From Hirsutella rhossiliensis (taxonomy: Eukaryota > Ascomycota > Sordariomycetes > Hypocreales > Ophiocordycipitaceae), in contig NW_025408668.1 in NCBI RefSeq assembly GCF_020360975.1, positions 3,844,001 to 3,908,000 on the forward strand: a stretch of 64,000 nt of DNA. Reading direction: 5' to 3'. The notes under the pieces were generated by a model, which searched no databases, was not told where the DNA came from, and worked only from the letters and a program-made list of their open reading frames with translations. The first letter of the stretch is position 1. Every line of letters begins with the position of its first letter. Shown here in pieces: positions 49,280 through 62,032 of this stretch. A program made the position numbers and the translations under genes.

Positions 49280-51690
49280 GCGGCGGTAGATTATCGACTC
49301 CGGGGGTAGCTAAATATATAGTACGTTTAAAACTTTAATGCTTAGAGCAATACTTAGAGCCCGAATTAGGCTCTAGGTTATAGAGGCAGCGTCTACTTAT
49401 ACTCTAAGCGTTAAGAGGCGCGCTCTTTAAGCGGAAAGTAGTAGGGTTTAAAGTAGTAAGGTTTATAGTAGTAAGGTTTAGCGATATAAACGTTACGACC
49501 GGCCGCCCTTCGAGCTCGCTATATACGGCCGCTACTAGCGTAGATAGGTAACCTATTATAACGTCGTAGAGCCTATAGATAATAACGGCCGTGCCCTACT
49601 TATTGTCGATATACGCGTAAAATACTCTTAAATAAGATAACCGATCCTATTATAACTAATTAGTAATAGAATTAAGAGAATTATACCTATCGAGGCTCCT
49701 TTAGTTCTGTTTTACTTACTTAGTAGTTGCTCTACTATCTAGCTTATATTTCGCTACTCTTTTCCGCCTAAGGGATATATCCTCCTTAACTATATATAGG
49801 GTGCTTTATATATCCTTAATATTTATACTAGACTAGTTAAGGGGGTTGCTTTTTAATATACTAATTATATTATCCTAGCTCCCTAACTTCCTAAGCTAAG
49901 TTTCCTCCTCGCTAGCTCTCTTATCTAGTACTATTAGACTCTTTTCGGCTATCTTTTATAGCTCTTAAAATCTAATAGCGTCCTTAAACGAGCGATCGCT
50001 ATAGATCTTTAGCACGCGAGGAAAGCGTAAAGTATAATACTAAGTATTTACCGGCTTATCGAACCTAGCGCTAACTATTTCTACTATAAAGGGATTCGAG
50101 AATAGCTTAGTTAGTTATAGTCTCCGTTCTAGCCTAAGTACGACGTCGAACTTAGGCAAAGAGTTAGCTATCGGAACTTAAGTAAAGTAACTATAACTAT
50201 TTAGATACTTAATATCTCGCTTAGAGATACTATAGCTATCTACTACGTCGATAATACGAATTCGCGGCTTTATATAATAGCGATATACTTTATCCTTATT
50301 ATTTACGTAGCCGATATAGAACGACGTCTACTATACCTTACCGAGTTTAAGTCTATACGCCTCGCCTATATTAAGGCGACCGCTAAGAAGAATAAAGTTA
50401 GCCGTATTACCTAAACCTAGAATATAATCTTTCTTTAGTTTTATAAATACCTAATAATTATTAAATAATAGGTATAGGTCGCTATAGCCCTTTAGTACTA
50501 GACCCTCCTACCGCTACGAAATAGCTTACGCGAATATCTTCCTTAGCTGCTCGGCTATATTAGCTAATAAAGATTAGATTACCTAGCGTAATCTAAGATC
50601 CGCCTATCCTAGCATCCGGTAGACTAGACTTTTAAGGGTTTTACGCCGTCTATTATAGCACTCTTTAGCTAATACGATATTATCTAGTAATATAATATTA
50701 TAGAACGTGATTATAAGGTGCTTATTTAAGTCGATAGGCGAATCTCGTAAAACTCTTAGAAATTGCCCTAACTATTATATATATTTATATAGTTTATAGA
50801 ACGGCTTAATTCTCCTTTTAGCTTAGTTCTATACTAGGAGCTCGCCCTCTATAATACACTGCCTATTAATTATATAACTTACTAAGTCTAACTCTAGGCT
50901 ATACTATATAGCGTAGTAAATCCTTATCCGGTCGTTAGTTAAATCTCGTCTACTCTTAGAGAATATTTTAATACTAGTACCCGAATTACTCCTACTAATA
51001 TAAACTTAGTAGTACTCCCTATTATATTTCCGCTTAATAGTTATCTATCTCGAGCTAGCTAATTAGCAGTAATAGTTAATGCTCCTCGCTTTTATATAAA
51101 TTCCTCTCCTAATTATTACCCCGATTTTTAGCTTAAGTTCTTAGCTCGCGATATCTCTTAATCTCTCGAAAATATCGGTCGTTAGCTAGAAAGGCATATA
51201 CTTAATAGTCGGCCGCTATAGGAACTATAGAGCTACTAGGATAGTAGACTAGTACTAAAGGATATAGGGCAATAGGAAATAAAATCCGCCTATTGCTAAT
51301 CTTTCTAGAATCTTAATAGGGCTATAGTTCTTTAGTATTATACGAACTAGCTATTTAGCCTCGGAACTAGGCAGTTGCCTAAAGAATATCGAAAGGAGGT
51401 ACGCTACTCGAAGTAATAGATCGTGCTTATCTCGAACCCCTTTACGAAGGCTTAATAATAAGAAAGGCAACGAAGCCGAAACTTAGTCTAACACCTTATT
51501 AAGCTCCTCTAAAGTAATCCCCGACCTAATACGGGACTCGTAGTTAGTGGCCGATATTACGTATTCGATATAGGATATAAAGTCTAGGCCGTCGGTGGTC
51601 TTCTATATTTATAGCTCTTCTATCCGAGATAATCCAAGACCTTATATACGTTATATAATAGGCTTAAGCTACTTCTCCCTTAGACCGAAT
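49280..51690 (-). pseudogene. ATP-dependent DNA ligase-domain protein, RIP-inactivated
   Basis: Minus strand. N-terminal ligase region: TTDGLDFISYIEYV, LPFLLLSLRKGVRDKHDLLL, SSEAK*LVRIILKNYSP. The adenylation domain core follows: ITIKRKYNREYYQVYI, where the family has ERKYDGEYCQ; the KxDG motif is KYNR here, its Asp and Gly changed by RIP. Then IIEGELLV, ISQR*EGLVLKG, FIKLKKDYILGLGNTANF and VVLRLERRLQLTKLF...PFIVEIVSA. This is the order of a eukaryotic LIG4-like ligase (adenylation plus OB fold), used to seal DNA breaks. A C-terminal BRCT could not be recognised. Stops are former Gln/Trp codons. The next gene upstream on the same strand is the RecQ helicase. Confidence 0.75.
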
Positions 51691-52034
51691 ACTTAATCTA
51701 GTCTATAGTAGGGAAAGAGATAAGATAAGAATGCAATAGCACCGGGTCCTCGACGTAGTATAATTCCGTTATATATATTAAACTAAGCAAGAACGACGCG
51801 CGAGTCGTGCCTCTAGCGCTTATCGGCCTTAATTAACTACTTACTATTGCAGTTAAGTTTATTAAGGAGGTCGTAGAGGAGTTTAAATAGAAAAGATATA
51901 TTAAAAAGGGTTGTCGTTTACTTATATAAGCGAAGTATTAATATTTAGGCAATAAAGAACTATACTAGGTTATAAAATAAATAGGAATTTATATATATAG
52001 GAATAGACTTAAGGTAGTAAAATAATAGATAATG

Positions 52035-52987
52035 ATTCAAGCGACCCTAAAGAGGGTGGTAACCTTAGGGGTGGCGGTGGCAGTCAGGCAGACGACTCGC
52101 TCGGCGTTAATCTCTTAAGCGAACCGAGCGACTAAAGGGCACTAGTTAGCTTTAAGACGGAAGGGCTAAACAAAGGACTTTCACACCTTTAAGATATTCA
52201 GGGCGGAATAAATAGCCCTACTATCGTATGGGAAAGTTAGCTAAATCGAGCTACACGGATCTAGATAGAGGAGTCAAACTTTAGAGATGCAGTAGGCCTC
52301 GTCGACAGCGACGAGTCGAACGCCTCCGGGGACAATTTTCATATTCTCGATAAAGGTCTCGTTATTAAGTCTCTCGGGGGCGCAATACAGAAGGCGAATT
52401 TGTCCCTTTTATAAGGCGACGCGGGTGAGCTACTGCTGCTCATAAGTCTTTATAGAGTTCATAGACGCCACAGGAATGCCGCGGCTCTGCAAGGCATCGA
52501 CTTAATCCTTTATAAGAGCTATTAATAGTAACACGACAATGCTAATTCCGGACTGGCCAGGAGCTCTAGAGGCGTCAGTCGTGTCGAGCTCCTCGAAGGC
52601 AATGGCTGGAATCTTGCGGGGGATTTGGTTAGGACTCGGAGTAACGTCAGCGACGATAAGGTGGGAGCGTGAACGACTCGTTACCTAATAGCAAAGGGAC
52701 TTGCCAGCGCCCGTAGGGAAAATAACGAGCGTGTTTTCGCCAGCCAGGACGCGGCCGATGGCAGCCTCCTGCTAGTGATTGAAGCTATGGTAGCCGAACT
52801 TATTAGTCAGGATCCGACAGGCAAAAGCAGCGTGCGACGCATCGCGTCTATAGCGTTTTATAGCGGTAGAGGCAGCGTTATTATGCTTATCTTAGTCGTG
52901 GCGCTTACGCTTTTGCAACGGGAGCAGGTCCTAGCTGTCGATGCCGTTAAAGAGCTCATCGCCCGAGTCGAAGTCGACGTCGTCCAT
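52035..52987 (-). pseudogene. RecQ-type DNA helicase, 5' part with three introns
   Basis: Minus strand from ATG 52985-52987 (MDDVDFDSGDELFNGIDS). Motifs: Q-motif FGYHSFNH*QEAAI, Walker A FPTGAGKSLCY, motif Ia LLIALIKD*VDAL, ALYCAPERL-type LLYCAPERLNNETF, Walker B/DEAH as AVDEAYCIS (family DEAH; His now Tyr) and motif III CLTATATPKV. Introns at 52613-52684, 52221-52279 and 52132-52196 restore frame exactly (LCYQ/IPAIAF, CIS/WGYLFRPEYLK, K/VARFA); the last two have GCTAACT branch sites. Stops at former Gln codons. The match stops at about 52035, just after motif III, so the second RecA domain, zinc-binding and HRDC parts are missing. RIP is light, unlike the flanking DNA to the left. Confidence 0.85.
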
Positions 52988-54389
52988 CTTAGGAAGAGCA
53001 GCGACGACAGAGAGGGCGTCTATCTCGAGAAGAGTCGAGAAAAACAGCCGTGTCTCGACCAGGAGGCGATAAGAATATAACTAATTGCCGGATGCGATAG
53101 CGTCATCCGTTAACAAGGAGCTGCTTCTTACCCATAGGAGAGGCAACCTATATAGGGTTGCGTAAAGAGCCTTAAGGAATAAAAGTTTTAAAAGTTTAAG
53201 GTTAGAGGCGAGATTTGCCTAGAACTAAAGATGAGTTAGCATACGAAGGGCTCCGCCCGCCACACCAGCCTACGGGAGCCCTAGCAAGGTCGGAGCATTA
53301 TGTCTAACCGGTTAGGATCACCCTAACGGGGTGGTAGGTCTACTATTCTTAGGTTAGCGTAGTGGCTTTCTCGGGAACCCTCTAGGTAGAGAGGAAGGCG
53401 AGGGGCGGCGAGGGGTCAGGGGTAAGATCCGGCGCGACGGGGAAACCGGCGCACAGCGGCTCCGCAATAGCTTTATATTGCCCGGTTATAATCCTCGATC
53501 TTGCCCGGGGACTAAGAATTCTATTCATGTAATTATTTTGCCGATTATCGATCTATAGTGTGTTTTGCGACGGTCAGAATATAGAGCGGCAAGGATTTAG
53601 GCGGGGTAGTGGCCAACTAGGTAGTAAAGTACGTTACCTGTTTTACTGTTTTTTTCGGGTAACGATATACGGGCGATCTTAATATTCTTATGCATTCGCA
53701 ATCAAACAGTGTCTCAAGCTAGCAGGGACCATCTAGAGGGAGGTCTTGCTTCTTTCCCCTAACTTAGGGCGATCTTTGCCTAGCTTAGCAAGCCCGCCCA
53801 GCCTCCCGGCACGGCATATATAGGTCTCTGCCGTGTTCGTATAGTTCGAACGCCCTTACCTAAGTCCGAAAGCGAGTATTAAAAAGAGGAAAAGAGGCTC
53901 GATTCTACCGAGGAACTGCTATAATTACCTGTTGGCTGAAGCTAGGCGGGGCGCCTAGCTTTAGCCAACGGGTATAACGGAGCTCCTCCGGTAGGTCTTA
54001 TCGAGAGCGGAGCCGAGACCCTAACGGGCTTAGCCCGTTTATCGCGTTACGAGTACGAAAAGGTGCATAGAGTTTTTTAGTTATTAACTGCTCTGCCCTT
54101 ATTCTTCCTTCTCTCTAATAAAAGCGACTTCTTATAGTTCTATTACCTATAGCTGCCTTAGGGTAGCGATGTTATATCGCTACCTAGGCCGCCTAGATAA
54201 CGTTATTATCTAGAAGGTTCGATGCTACTGCTTACTAACGACGTTCTAAAGACCCCTAATATATCCTTATACGTAACACCGTTACTTAGTAATCCCTAAA
54301 GCCGGCCTGCGCTATTTAAGCAATATTTACGAAGTATATAGAAACTTATCGCACTTTATTGCGTTTTATCGAGTCTTACTAAATGCTTC
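52988..54389. other. Intergenic, lightly RIPped; hairpin and a shared repeat
   Basis: No gene found. Contains a small palindrome gcaacctatatagggttgc (53142-53160), the long hairpin at 53898-54005 and the repeat at about 54100-54250 shared with 27105-27250. Confidence 0.45.
53898..54005. repeat. Long imperfect hairpin
   Basis: Centre is gttggctgaagctaggcg / cgcctagctttagccaac, 18-bp arms with one C-to-T difference, loop ggg. Pairing continues outward with gaps (ctaccg...cggtag, ctcga...tcgag), giving about 108 nt in all. It could be a foldback element or the template of a structured small RNA; the sequence alone does not decide. Confidence 0.7.
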
Positions 54390-55600
54390 GGAGCAAAGTC
54401 CGGCGGTAATTAGTAGAAATGCAATATGACCCCCCTGCTAGCTATCTCGCTCGAAATAGCCTTGCAAAATTCCGGCGCTATTAGCTATTAGATCTTCTAA
54501 TCGATTATTAACAGTCGTTAGTAGGAAGCAGCTAGCGAAATTCCCTACGATAGAGTCTTCGTTATTAAGCATAAGATCCGTAGGGGTAATACCCGTGGAT
54601 CCTAGAGGCTCGGCAAAATATTGCTATAGTTACTAAGTATTAAACTCGTTATAGTTCTAGTTATTAACTAGAAAAGGCAAAGGGATATCCTTATATAGTT
54701 CACTCCCGTAAGCTAACGCTATTACCTAGTTAGGTTCCTAACTTATAAGGCAGTCCTTAGATTAGCTCCGTACGAAAATCTCGGCCTCTAGTTTAGGCTA
54801 TAGTAGAATTTCTATATTAGGACTATATAACCTTATTATTGCTTGCTTTAGACTCGCAGGCAGCGGAAAAAGCTAATTAAAAGCATGCTTATTAACTTCG
54901 GTTCGTTTCTCGAAAGGAACATTATTAGTTCTTAGGCCGCCTAGTAGCAAACCCTATCTAATTAGCCTTAGTAGAATATACAACAAATTTTACATTATTC
55001 CTATTAAATCGGGAAAACAAACTCCGACATAGTTAACGAAGTTACCGATTTTACTACGGGCAAGCAGTTATAAGCTAGAAACAAATAAGCTAATATACAT
55101 AGGAGTAACGGAGATATACGAAATCACCTCTTTTTAGTTACGTTTAGTATAGGAAATACTAAAGCTCCCTAGCTATAGCGCTTAATAAGATAAAGGACTG
55201 GTTCTCCTATCTGCTAGTAGTAATCCTAGGTCGAGCGTCTAACTTTCGGATCCTAATCGGGGAAAAGCTCTATAATAAATATCTCTTTTACGTTATCCGA
55301 CCTCTTACCGTCTTTCTTCTCTTTTTTAGCCTTTCGGTATTCGTAAGCTAATAGCACGAGCTTAAAGTTTAGTTAGACTTTTGCTCGAATTACTATACTA
55401 CTGCCCTTTTTCTCTAAGTCGTCGCAAAACTTAATACGCTGCTATATTTTCTCTAGCTTTAAGTCTCCTTTTACGTAGGGAACTTGCTTAATCGTCTAGA
55501 GCTAGAAAGCATAGTATAATTTCCACGCATTCTAGACACTCGCGAGGGTTAGAGGTTAAGATACTTACTATCGAATTCGTTTACGTATTACGCGAAAGCG
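54390..55600 (-). pseudogene. Unidentified minus-strand coding-like segment
   Basis: The minus strand gives fairly long stop-poor stretches with normal protein composition, such as FKLVLLAYEYRKAKKEKKDG and ISPLLLCILAYLFLAYNCLP, and CA/TG steps are only partly depleted. I could not place it in a family. It could be an accessory gene or part of an element; frames shift at least once. Confidence 0.25.
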
Positions 55601-56373
55601 AGGCTCGTATTCTAGTGGTCTATACTTAGGCTTTTTGCTAGGACCACGATACTTCTTTTTAGCAGGGGTCGGACTAGGGGCGGGCATACTCGAAGGAGAC
55701 ATCAGTGCACCTTCTACTAGGGTAATTACGGTGTCGGTATTTACTATACTTAAGTATCGGCGCTTCGATAATCTTATACGTAATAGACCTTCTTAGCGGA
55801 TCCGCTATTAGCGATTGCCTTAAGGGTGCTATAAATGTTAGACTCTATATATTTTATCGGTAGTAGCTTAAAAATATATACGTTAATTTTTTAGTAGATT
55901 AGATACGATTCCGCGCTAAAATTTACTATTAAAGTTAATATAGCCGTTTAGGTTAGGCACCTATCTTAGGTGCCTAAAATAGGGGGGTGCCTATTTCTAT
56001 ATATAGGGACTTATTACGTAGAACTAGCAAACGACATCCTTATATATAACGACTAGCAGGTCTTAAAGATAACGCACGAGTTCCTATAGCCCTTCTACTA
56101 AGCTACTATAGAATAGTAAATAGTATAGGCTTCGATAGATTAGGTACCTAAAAACATAGATATCTTATTTATAGCTTTATATAGTTTAAGAATGCTAAGG
56201 TAGGGTTGCTAGACCTAATATTAGGCTATATTGCGCTATTATTATATATCTATACCTCGGCCGAGCAGTCTATCCGATAACTAATTACTCCGGCATCTAA
56301 ATCGACCACGTCTACTAGCCCCCTAAATATCTAGCAGCAGTAGCAGACCCTCGGAATCTAAACCGCTCCCGGG
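55601..56373. other. Intergenic, no gene seen
   Basis: Between the unidentified segment and the 3' end of the Argonaute gene. Heavily RIPped from about 55700. Confidence 0.5.
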
Positions 56374-59300
56374 CTAGATATAGTATATAGTGTCCTTTAG
56401 CGTCTCGTGGACCTGGCGGCTCGCGGCGGGCGCGGCCTTGCCAGCGGTAGAGACGCTATCGGTGTCGCTCGCCTCGAAGATCTCGGGCCGGTAAGCGCGG
56501 GCGCGCTCGCATACAATGTCGGCGTAGTAGGCGGGCGGGCAGATGCTGACGGCCTTTATAGCGCGGCCGTATAGGTAGCATAGCTCGTAGGTGAGGCTCT
56601 CGAGCTCGTTAGCGGCCGTGGCCTTATACTTTTAGCGAAAGATCTCGTCGAGGATAACGGTATAGTAGGCCGGGCGGGCGGTGCCCTTAAGGGCGTGGTG
56701 GGCCGTTAGGAAGAAGTCCTAGTAGCGGGCCTAGGTGACGCCGCGGTCGACGACGGTGCCGTTGCGGATGTTGCCCGAGTCGGATATAACGTCGCTGCTA
56801 GTCGGGAAGAAGCGCGTCTAGTAGCGCTTAACCGAGACGACAATAGTTAGGCGCGGCGGCGACGCCTTGGCCGGATACTTAGCGCGGCAGGCCTAGCGGA
56901 TCGACGGCAGCTCTAGCTCGAGCACCTGCGAGAACTAGCCCTCCGACACGCCGTCGCGGAAGATAACGATATTGTCGGGCAGGGTCCCCTGGTTGTACTT
57001 CTGCCATAGCTCGAGGCGCGACTTAAAGGCGTCGATAAGGTGCGCGCTTAGCATCTCCTGCTTAGACGGCTGCTCCCACGAGCAGGCCGGCTACTAGGCC
57101 AGGTCCTTATCGATACTAGCTACGAGCCCGACTAGGCTAGGCGCCTCGCGCGCCTCGCGCGCCGTCGTTATATTAGTCGGGTGCGTTACGTCGTACCCGG
57201 CCACTATAGTCTTGCCCTCCTTAAGCAGGCCTACGTCCTCGCGTAGCCGGTGGTTGACGCCGCCGGCCTTAAGGTTAACCTTAAGGCCGACGTTAGCGTA
57301 GTATATAAAGTTATTAGGCTTAAGTAGGTGCTTAGACGTAACGACGCTCGTATAGATACTAAAGGTATAGTCGCCGAGGCTCTTAATCTTTAAGTATAGG
57401 CCCTAGCTATCCTTTTCTATAAGGACGAAGAAGACGTACTAGATCCGGTTATTCTTAGCCTACGTAAAGAAGTTTTCGAGCCCGTCGCCTATAGCCCGCT
57501 CCTAGCTCGTAAATATCTTACCGTCGCCCGGCACCTAGGGCGAGTCCTTAATACGGATGCCTATATTGCTGCCTAGGAACTTAGTAAAGTCCTTTATAGC
57601 CGATACCTTAATAATAGGGCTATCGCTACGCTTTATAACGTTAAGAAAGGTCTAGCGCTTAATTATAGCCCCGGATTTAACCACGCGCACGTTACGTATA
57701 TTCTAGCTACCGTTAAAGGGTAATATATCGGACCGCTTCTACTAATTATTAAGGTAGCTAATTATAGGCACGTTAAGTACCCGGCCGCGGACTATAAGAA
57801 GGCTCTTATCGACCGTGATACTAAAGGGCCTAAGGCCGTCGTCGTCGAGCCCGAGCGTCTTACGGCCATTAGCGCTAATAGACGTCGCGTTAGAGTAGGG
57901 CGAGCAGCATACTACGTCTAGCATAGCCGTTGTCTCGTTTATAGTAAGGCGCGCCTTAACCGACTAGCCCGGCTAGATCTCGATAACCTTAGTAAGGAAG
58001 AGCGTCGGCTTATCGGAGCGGCCTAGGTTAACTAGCGGGTAGTCCTTAAGCGTTTTCTTATACTCTATAGCCACGGGGTTAGTCGCCGATATAGTCTAAG
58101 AAGAAGAAGACGAAGAAATAGCATTAAAACTTACTTATCTTAAAGTAGTTAAACACGGAAATATACTAGCCGCCGCCCTTACCGTCGTTAAGGAAGAACT
58201 ATACCTACTTAGGCCCCGGATACTCGTAGTTAGGCGTAAACTTAAGCGGCTTGCCGTCGGCGGGCTTCTAGCGGGATAGCTCCGACTAGCTTACGATAGC
58301 GTGGATAGGCTTTATACGGCGCACCGCCTCGCCCGTCGATAGCGTGATTTCGGCCTAAACGCGCGTCTTAGGCATAAACTTAGCGAAGGCCTTAATCTTT
58401 CGTATAGCCTGGTTATTAAAGGCCTACGTCGGGCGGATTTAGAAGCGGTTAAAGAGGTAGGCGAGGCGGCCGGCGGCGCGGAAGACGCTGTGGTTAACGT
58501 TTGCGTTAAGCAGTAGGCGGCCGGTGCCGAGGCGGGCCGACTAGAAGAAGCCGCGGGCGGCGATAAGCTAGTGCTAGTCCTAGAATAGGTCGGTAGCGGC
58601 CTCGTCTCTACTAAAGGGGAAGAAGCGGGCGCTGCCAACAGCCGAGATATCATATAGCTTAGAGCGCGGGCCGTGGCCGAGGACGACGTTAAGGGCGTCG
58701 ACGACGTCCGGATACTTAGGGAAGAGGCCATCGACGGGGTCCTCGCTTATAGAGCCGACGTATTTAAGCAGGGCGTCGAGGGGCGCCTTGGTTAGGCCGT
58801 GGATAGTGGCCTCGATAACGTCCTACTTATCGCCGCTAGTCTCGACGGCGAGCCGGAACCGTAGCGGGTTCTCGGCTAGCTTAAGCTTCTAGAGCGAGAT
58901 AAGCTAGCTCTTATACTCGGTAGCGAGCACCAGCGTCTTATCGGCGGCCTTAAGGGTGGCGAGTAGCTCGCGCACGGTAAAGTAGAGCTTGCGGCCCTTA
59001 ACCTCGCGGCTCGAGGCCTTAGCTAACTTAGACGGCTCGCCCGACGACGTCTCGGAGCCGACCTAGATAAACTTAAAGGTGTACTTATATAGCACCACGG
59101 GCTTAAAATTAACGTTAAAGTAGTTAGACTATAGCGTTACGGGCTAGCCGTTTATACTAAAGGCCGGCCGTAGCGGAAACACGTCGGTAGACCGGGCCTA
59201 GAGGGGGGGCGCCTAGATGTTGGCCTTAGCTATCTACGCAGCGAGGCCGGCGGCCGACGACGCCTACGTCTTAATAAGGCGGTCCTCGAGGGCCGTTACG

Positions 59301-59577
59301 GTAGGGTCGGGCGCCGGGAAGGGTCTATTAACGCTGCGGGCCTTATTAGCGGGCCCGGTGTCGAGCATTAGAGACAGGGGCAGGATATATACTTATACGC
59401 TAGTTTAGTCGTCGTGTCGCGCGGCCGGCCCCCGCGACCGCCGCGGAAGCCGCCTCCGCGACTGCCGCGGTCACCGCCGTCGCCGCGGCCGCGATACCCT
59501 CCGCGGCCGCCCCGGTTAGAGTAGCCGCCCCGGTCTCCGCCCCGGCCGCGTCCGCCTCTTCCGCCGCAGTCTGCTAT
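56374..59577 (-). pseudogene. Argonaute (PAZ/PIWI) gene, full length, RIP-inactivated
   Basis: Minus strand, about 1,050 codons. The N terminus is an RGG/Gly-Arg-rich tail (GGRGGRGRGGDRGGYSNRGG, 59565-59430). The expected ATG is ATA at 59575-59577, a TG-to-TA change. Then: ArgoN (about 59180-58760), linker 1 (LIAARGFF*SARLGTGRLLL, about 58600-58530), PAZ (AFNNQAIRKIKAFAKFMPKT to QFFLNDGKGGG*YISVFNYF, about 58430-58140), a ~40-bp intron near 58096-58134, MID, and PIWI (TIVAGYDVTHP near 57200, IVIFRDGVSEG near 56960, GTARPAYYTVILDE near 56680), ending KDTIYYI* at 56374. The two Asp blocks of the slicer site remain; the His block, PxHY in the family, is PAYY. Stops are former Gln/Trp. An intact copy would bind small RNA and cut target RNA (QDE-2-like). 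Confidence 0.88.
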
Positions 59578-62032
59578 TGCAATAGCTAAGTCTATCTCTA
59601 GGGACGTATTAAAAAGAAAAGTAAAAATAACGTAGACCGAGCAAGGTATATCGCGATAGGCTAGGGTCTTAGCCGGGGCACGGCAGCGGGGGGCTTATAC
59701 GTTATTATATACGAATGCACGTAGGTGCACGCTAAGGCGGTGAGCAAGCAGCGTAGTCGCCGTTTACGCGTAGCGGTAGAGGCCGCGATAAGGGCTATAA
59801 AGAGGGACGTATACGAGGCAAGCGAAGGCGTAGGGCTCGGGCGTTTACTAGCTATAAGGAAGAGCACGGGCTCGTACGAAGTAAATAGCGCGATAAGATA
59901 GGCTAGTATTAGGTAATAGGCGACGGACGGGCCGGGAGAGAGACTTATAGGAGCCGAGGCCCGTCCCGTTATCCTTTTATCCTTTTAGCTAGGTCCTATT
60001 CCCGTAGACTTTGCACCTTTATGCGCCCGCTGTTTACGATATACTAGAAAATAGGGCCGGAGAGAATACTAGCCTAGCATCGTCGACGAGGTTATAAAAA
60101 TCAGGACGTAGAGAGGGTAGCGAGGTAGTAGTTAGGACCGGGTTAAGAGCGGGCCGAGCCTCGTGCGCCGGTATATATATATAGCACTATATAGTGTTAC
60201 TAAATATTATATACTATAAAAGCGCACGGTGCGGAGCCTTAGCTCCCGCTTCTATAGCTATCGTCGAAGTAGCTAACTACTTAGAGCTCGTCGCCGGCCT
60301 CCTTTTTTATACGATAAACGACTCGGGGATACACCGGTCGGCGATAGCTAGCAGCCCTGCCTAGGCCGCTCCCTATCCGTACCGTAGGGGGCAATAACTG
60401 CCTCGCGAGCTTAAAGATTAATGCTAGATTTTCCTCGACGAATAGATTTATATAAGCGATAAAGCGTCCCCCCCTCTTTTCCTTCCTCGATTCTTCCCGT
60501 CTTTATATTTACGCGTGCTTTTACCTTATAGGTATAGGGGAGATAGGGCTAATCGAGGCCCTAGATACTTATGCCGTTAATCTACTTAATAGCACGCTAG
60601 GCTCCGGCCTCTCGGCAAATAGCGATAAGCAAGGTCGTGCCGGTACCGCCCCCGAGCTATCTCGCCTTTTTAGGCACGTTAGATAGCGGAGCCCTACGTA
60701 GCGTAAGACGGGTAGGGGCGGATAGCCTATCACTACCGACGCGTTAGACGCGTAGAGTAATACTGAGAGGAAGGGTCTAAGATACGCTCCGTTCGCTAGA
60801 AATGCAATAGCAAAGACGGCGAAGAGACTAATAACTCGAGCGACGCGAATATTAACGACCGAAATCAATCTTAAACAAGCAGATAAAGAGAAAATATACG
60901 AAGTAAATAGCGAGACGAGGAAGGCGATGCTCTAGAGCGCGCTAGAGGTATTAGGGAAGATAGGCGGTGAAATTAGGCAGCTGTTTCCGAATAGAGTAAC
61001 ACTATAAGTATATAGAGCGACAGGCAGCATCTAAACAATAAAACACAATAAGGGGCTTTAGAACCTCGACTTTATAGGAGACAATGCCCGCTATTACCGT
61101 AAGACGGTTTCCTTCTAGCGTATATACACGGCTAGGCCCCGCGTAAGGTCCTATAGGTGCGACCGCCCGAGAGAATAATAATAGGCCTTACGTCTAGTTC
61201 TTTAGGAAGCTACCTTAGGAACGGATTATTAGTAGCCTAAGTAGACGACGGCCCGAAGCCGCGATTGTCTAATATTCTCCTATTAGTTTAAGCTCCGTCG
61301 TCCTATTATAGAGCCGTAGCGACGTGCATTTTAGCCTTGGTCGGCGCTATAGTCTATCGCTACGGCCTACGTATTCGGGTCTTACTAAATAAAGAAGCAT
61401 TATAGACATGCCCGGCCGCTACTATATAGGGTCGGGGGCGTAAAGAACTTGCCGACGCTACCGCGGCGCCCCTCGCGCCGCGGCGTCGTCCGGTCCTTAA
61501 CGCGTAGATCGCTAATATAGCCGGTTAAATACTAATATAAGTCTAGAAGGGACCCTAAGAAAAGAGTAGGACTTACGTTTACTAGCTCTCTAGAAGGCTA
61601 CTATAGGAACGGATAGTTAGTAAGTCCCTATAGACCGCGGCTAGAAGCGTAAGTGTCTAATATACTATTTCTAAATTAAGCTCTTTCGTCTATCGTAGAG
61701 TAGTAATAACTTATATTTTACCTTTTTTTAAAGGCACTTACGTCGCTAAAATCGAACTATACGATAACGGCTATAAAATGTATATAGAGGACGTTAGATC
61801 ACTGCCTATACTTAACTAGCCTAGGTTAAAAGTTGCCTTTTACTCGCCGTTTTAGGAAGAATTATATATCCGTATCTACGCGTAATAGCTAGCTAGGGGA
61901 ATTTAGTTATAGTCTAATTTAGACTATTAGGCATAGCCGAACTCGACCGTTCCGATAGCTGCCTCGGACGGTTAAGTTCTAGACTAGACACGGGCTAATT
62001 AAGCGCCTCTAAGGCCGGGAGGGAAATAGGAC
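59578..62032. other. No identified gene; degenerate direct repeat
   Basis: The first few hundred bases were probably the Argonaute promoter. No coding region recognised on either strand. Two related segments, about 61180-61340 and 61560-61735, share the order ttacgt...ctag...gaacggat...gtctaata...attaagctc, which suggests an old direct duplication or two copies of a small element. Confidence 0.45.

Noticed and set aside
52775..53080. 101-codon open frame on the plus strand
   Set aside because: Antisense to RecQ exon 1, which has the ATG, Q-motif and Walker A on the minus strand.
58312..58731. 139-codon minus-strand frame rich in Ser, Arg and Pro
   Set aside because: It is a wrong frame of the Argonaute gene; the frame with linker 1 and PAZ motifs overlaps it.
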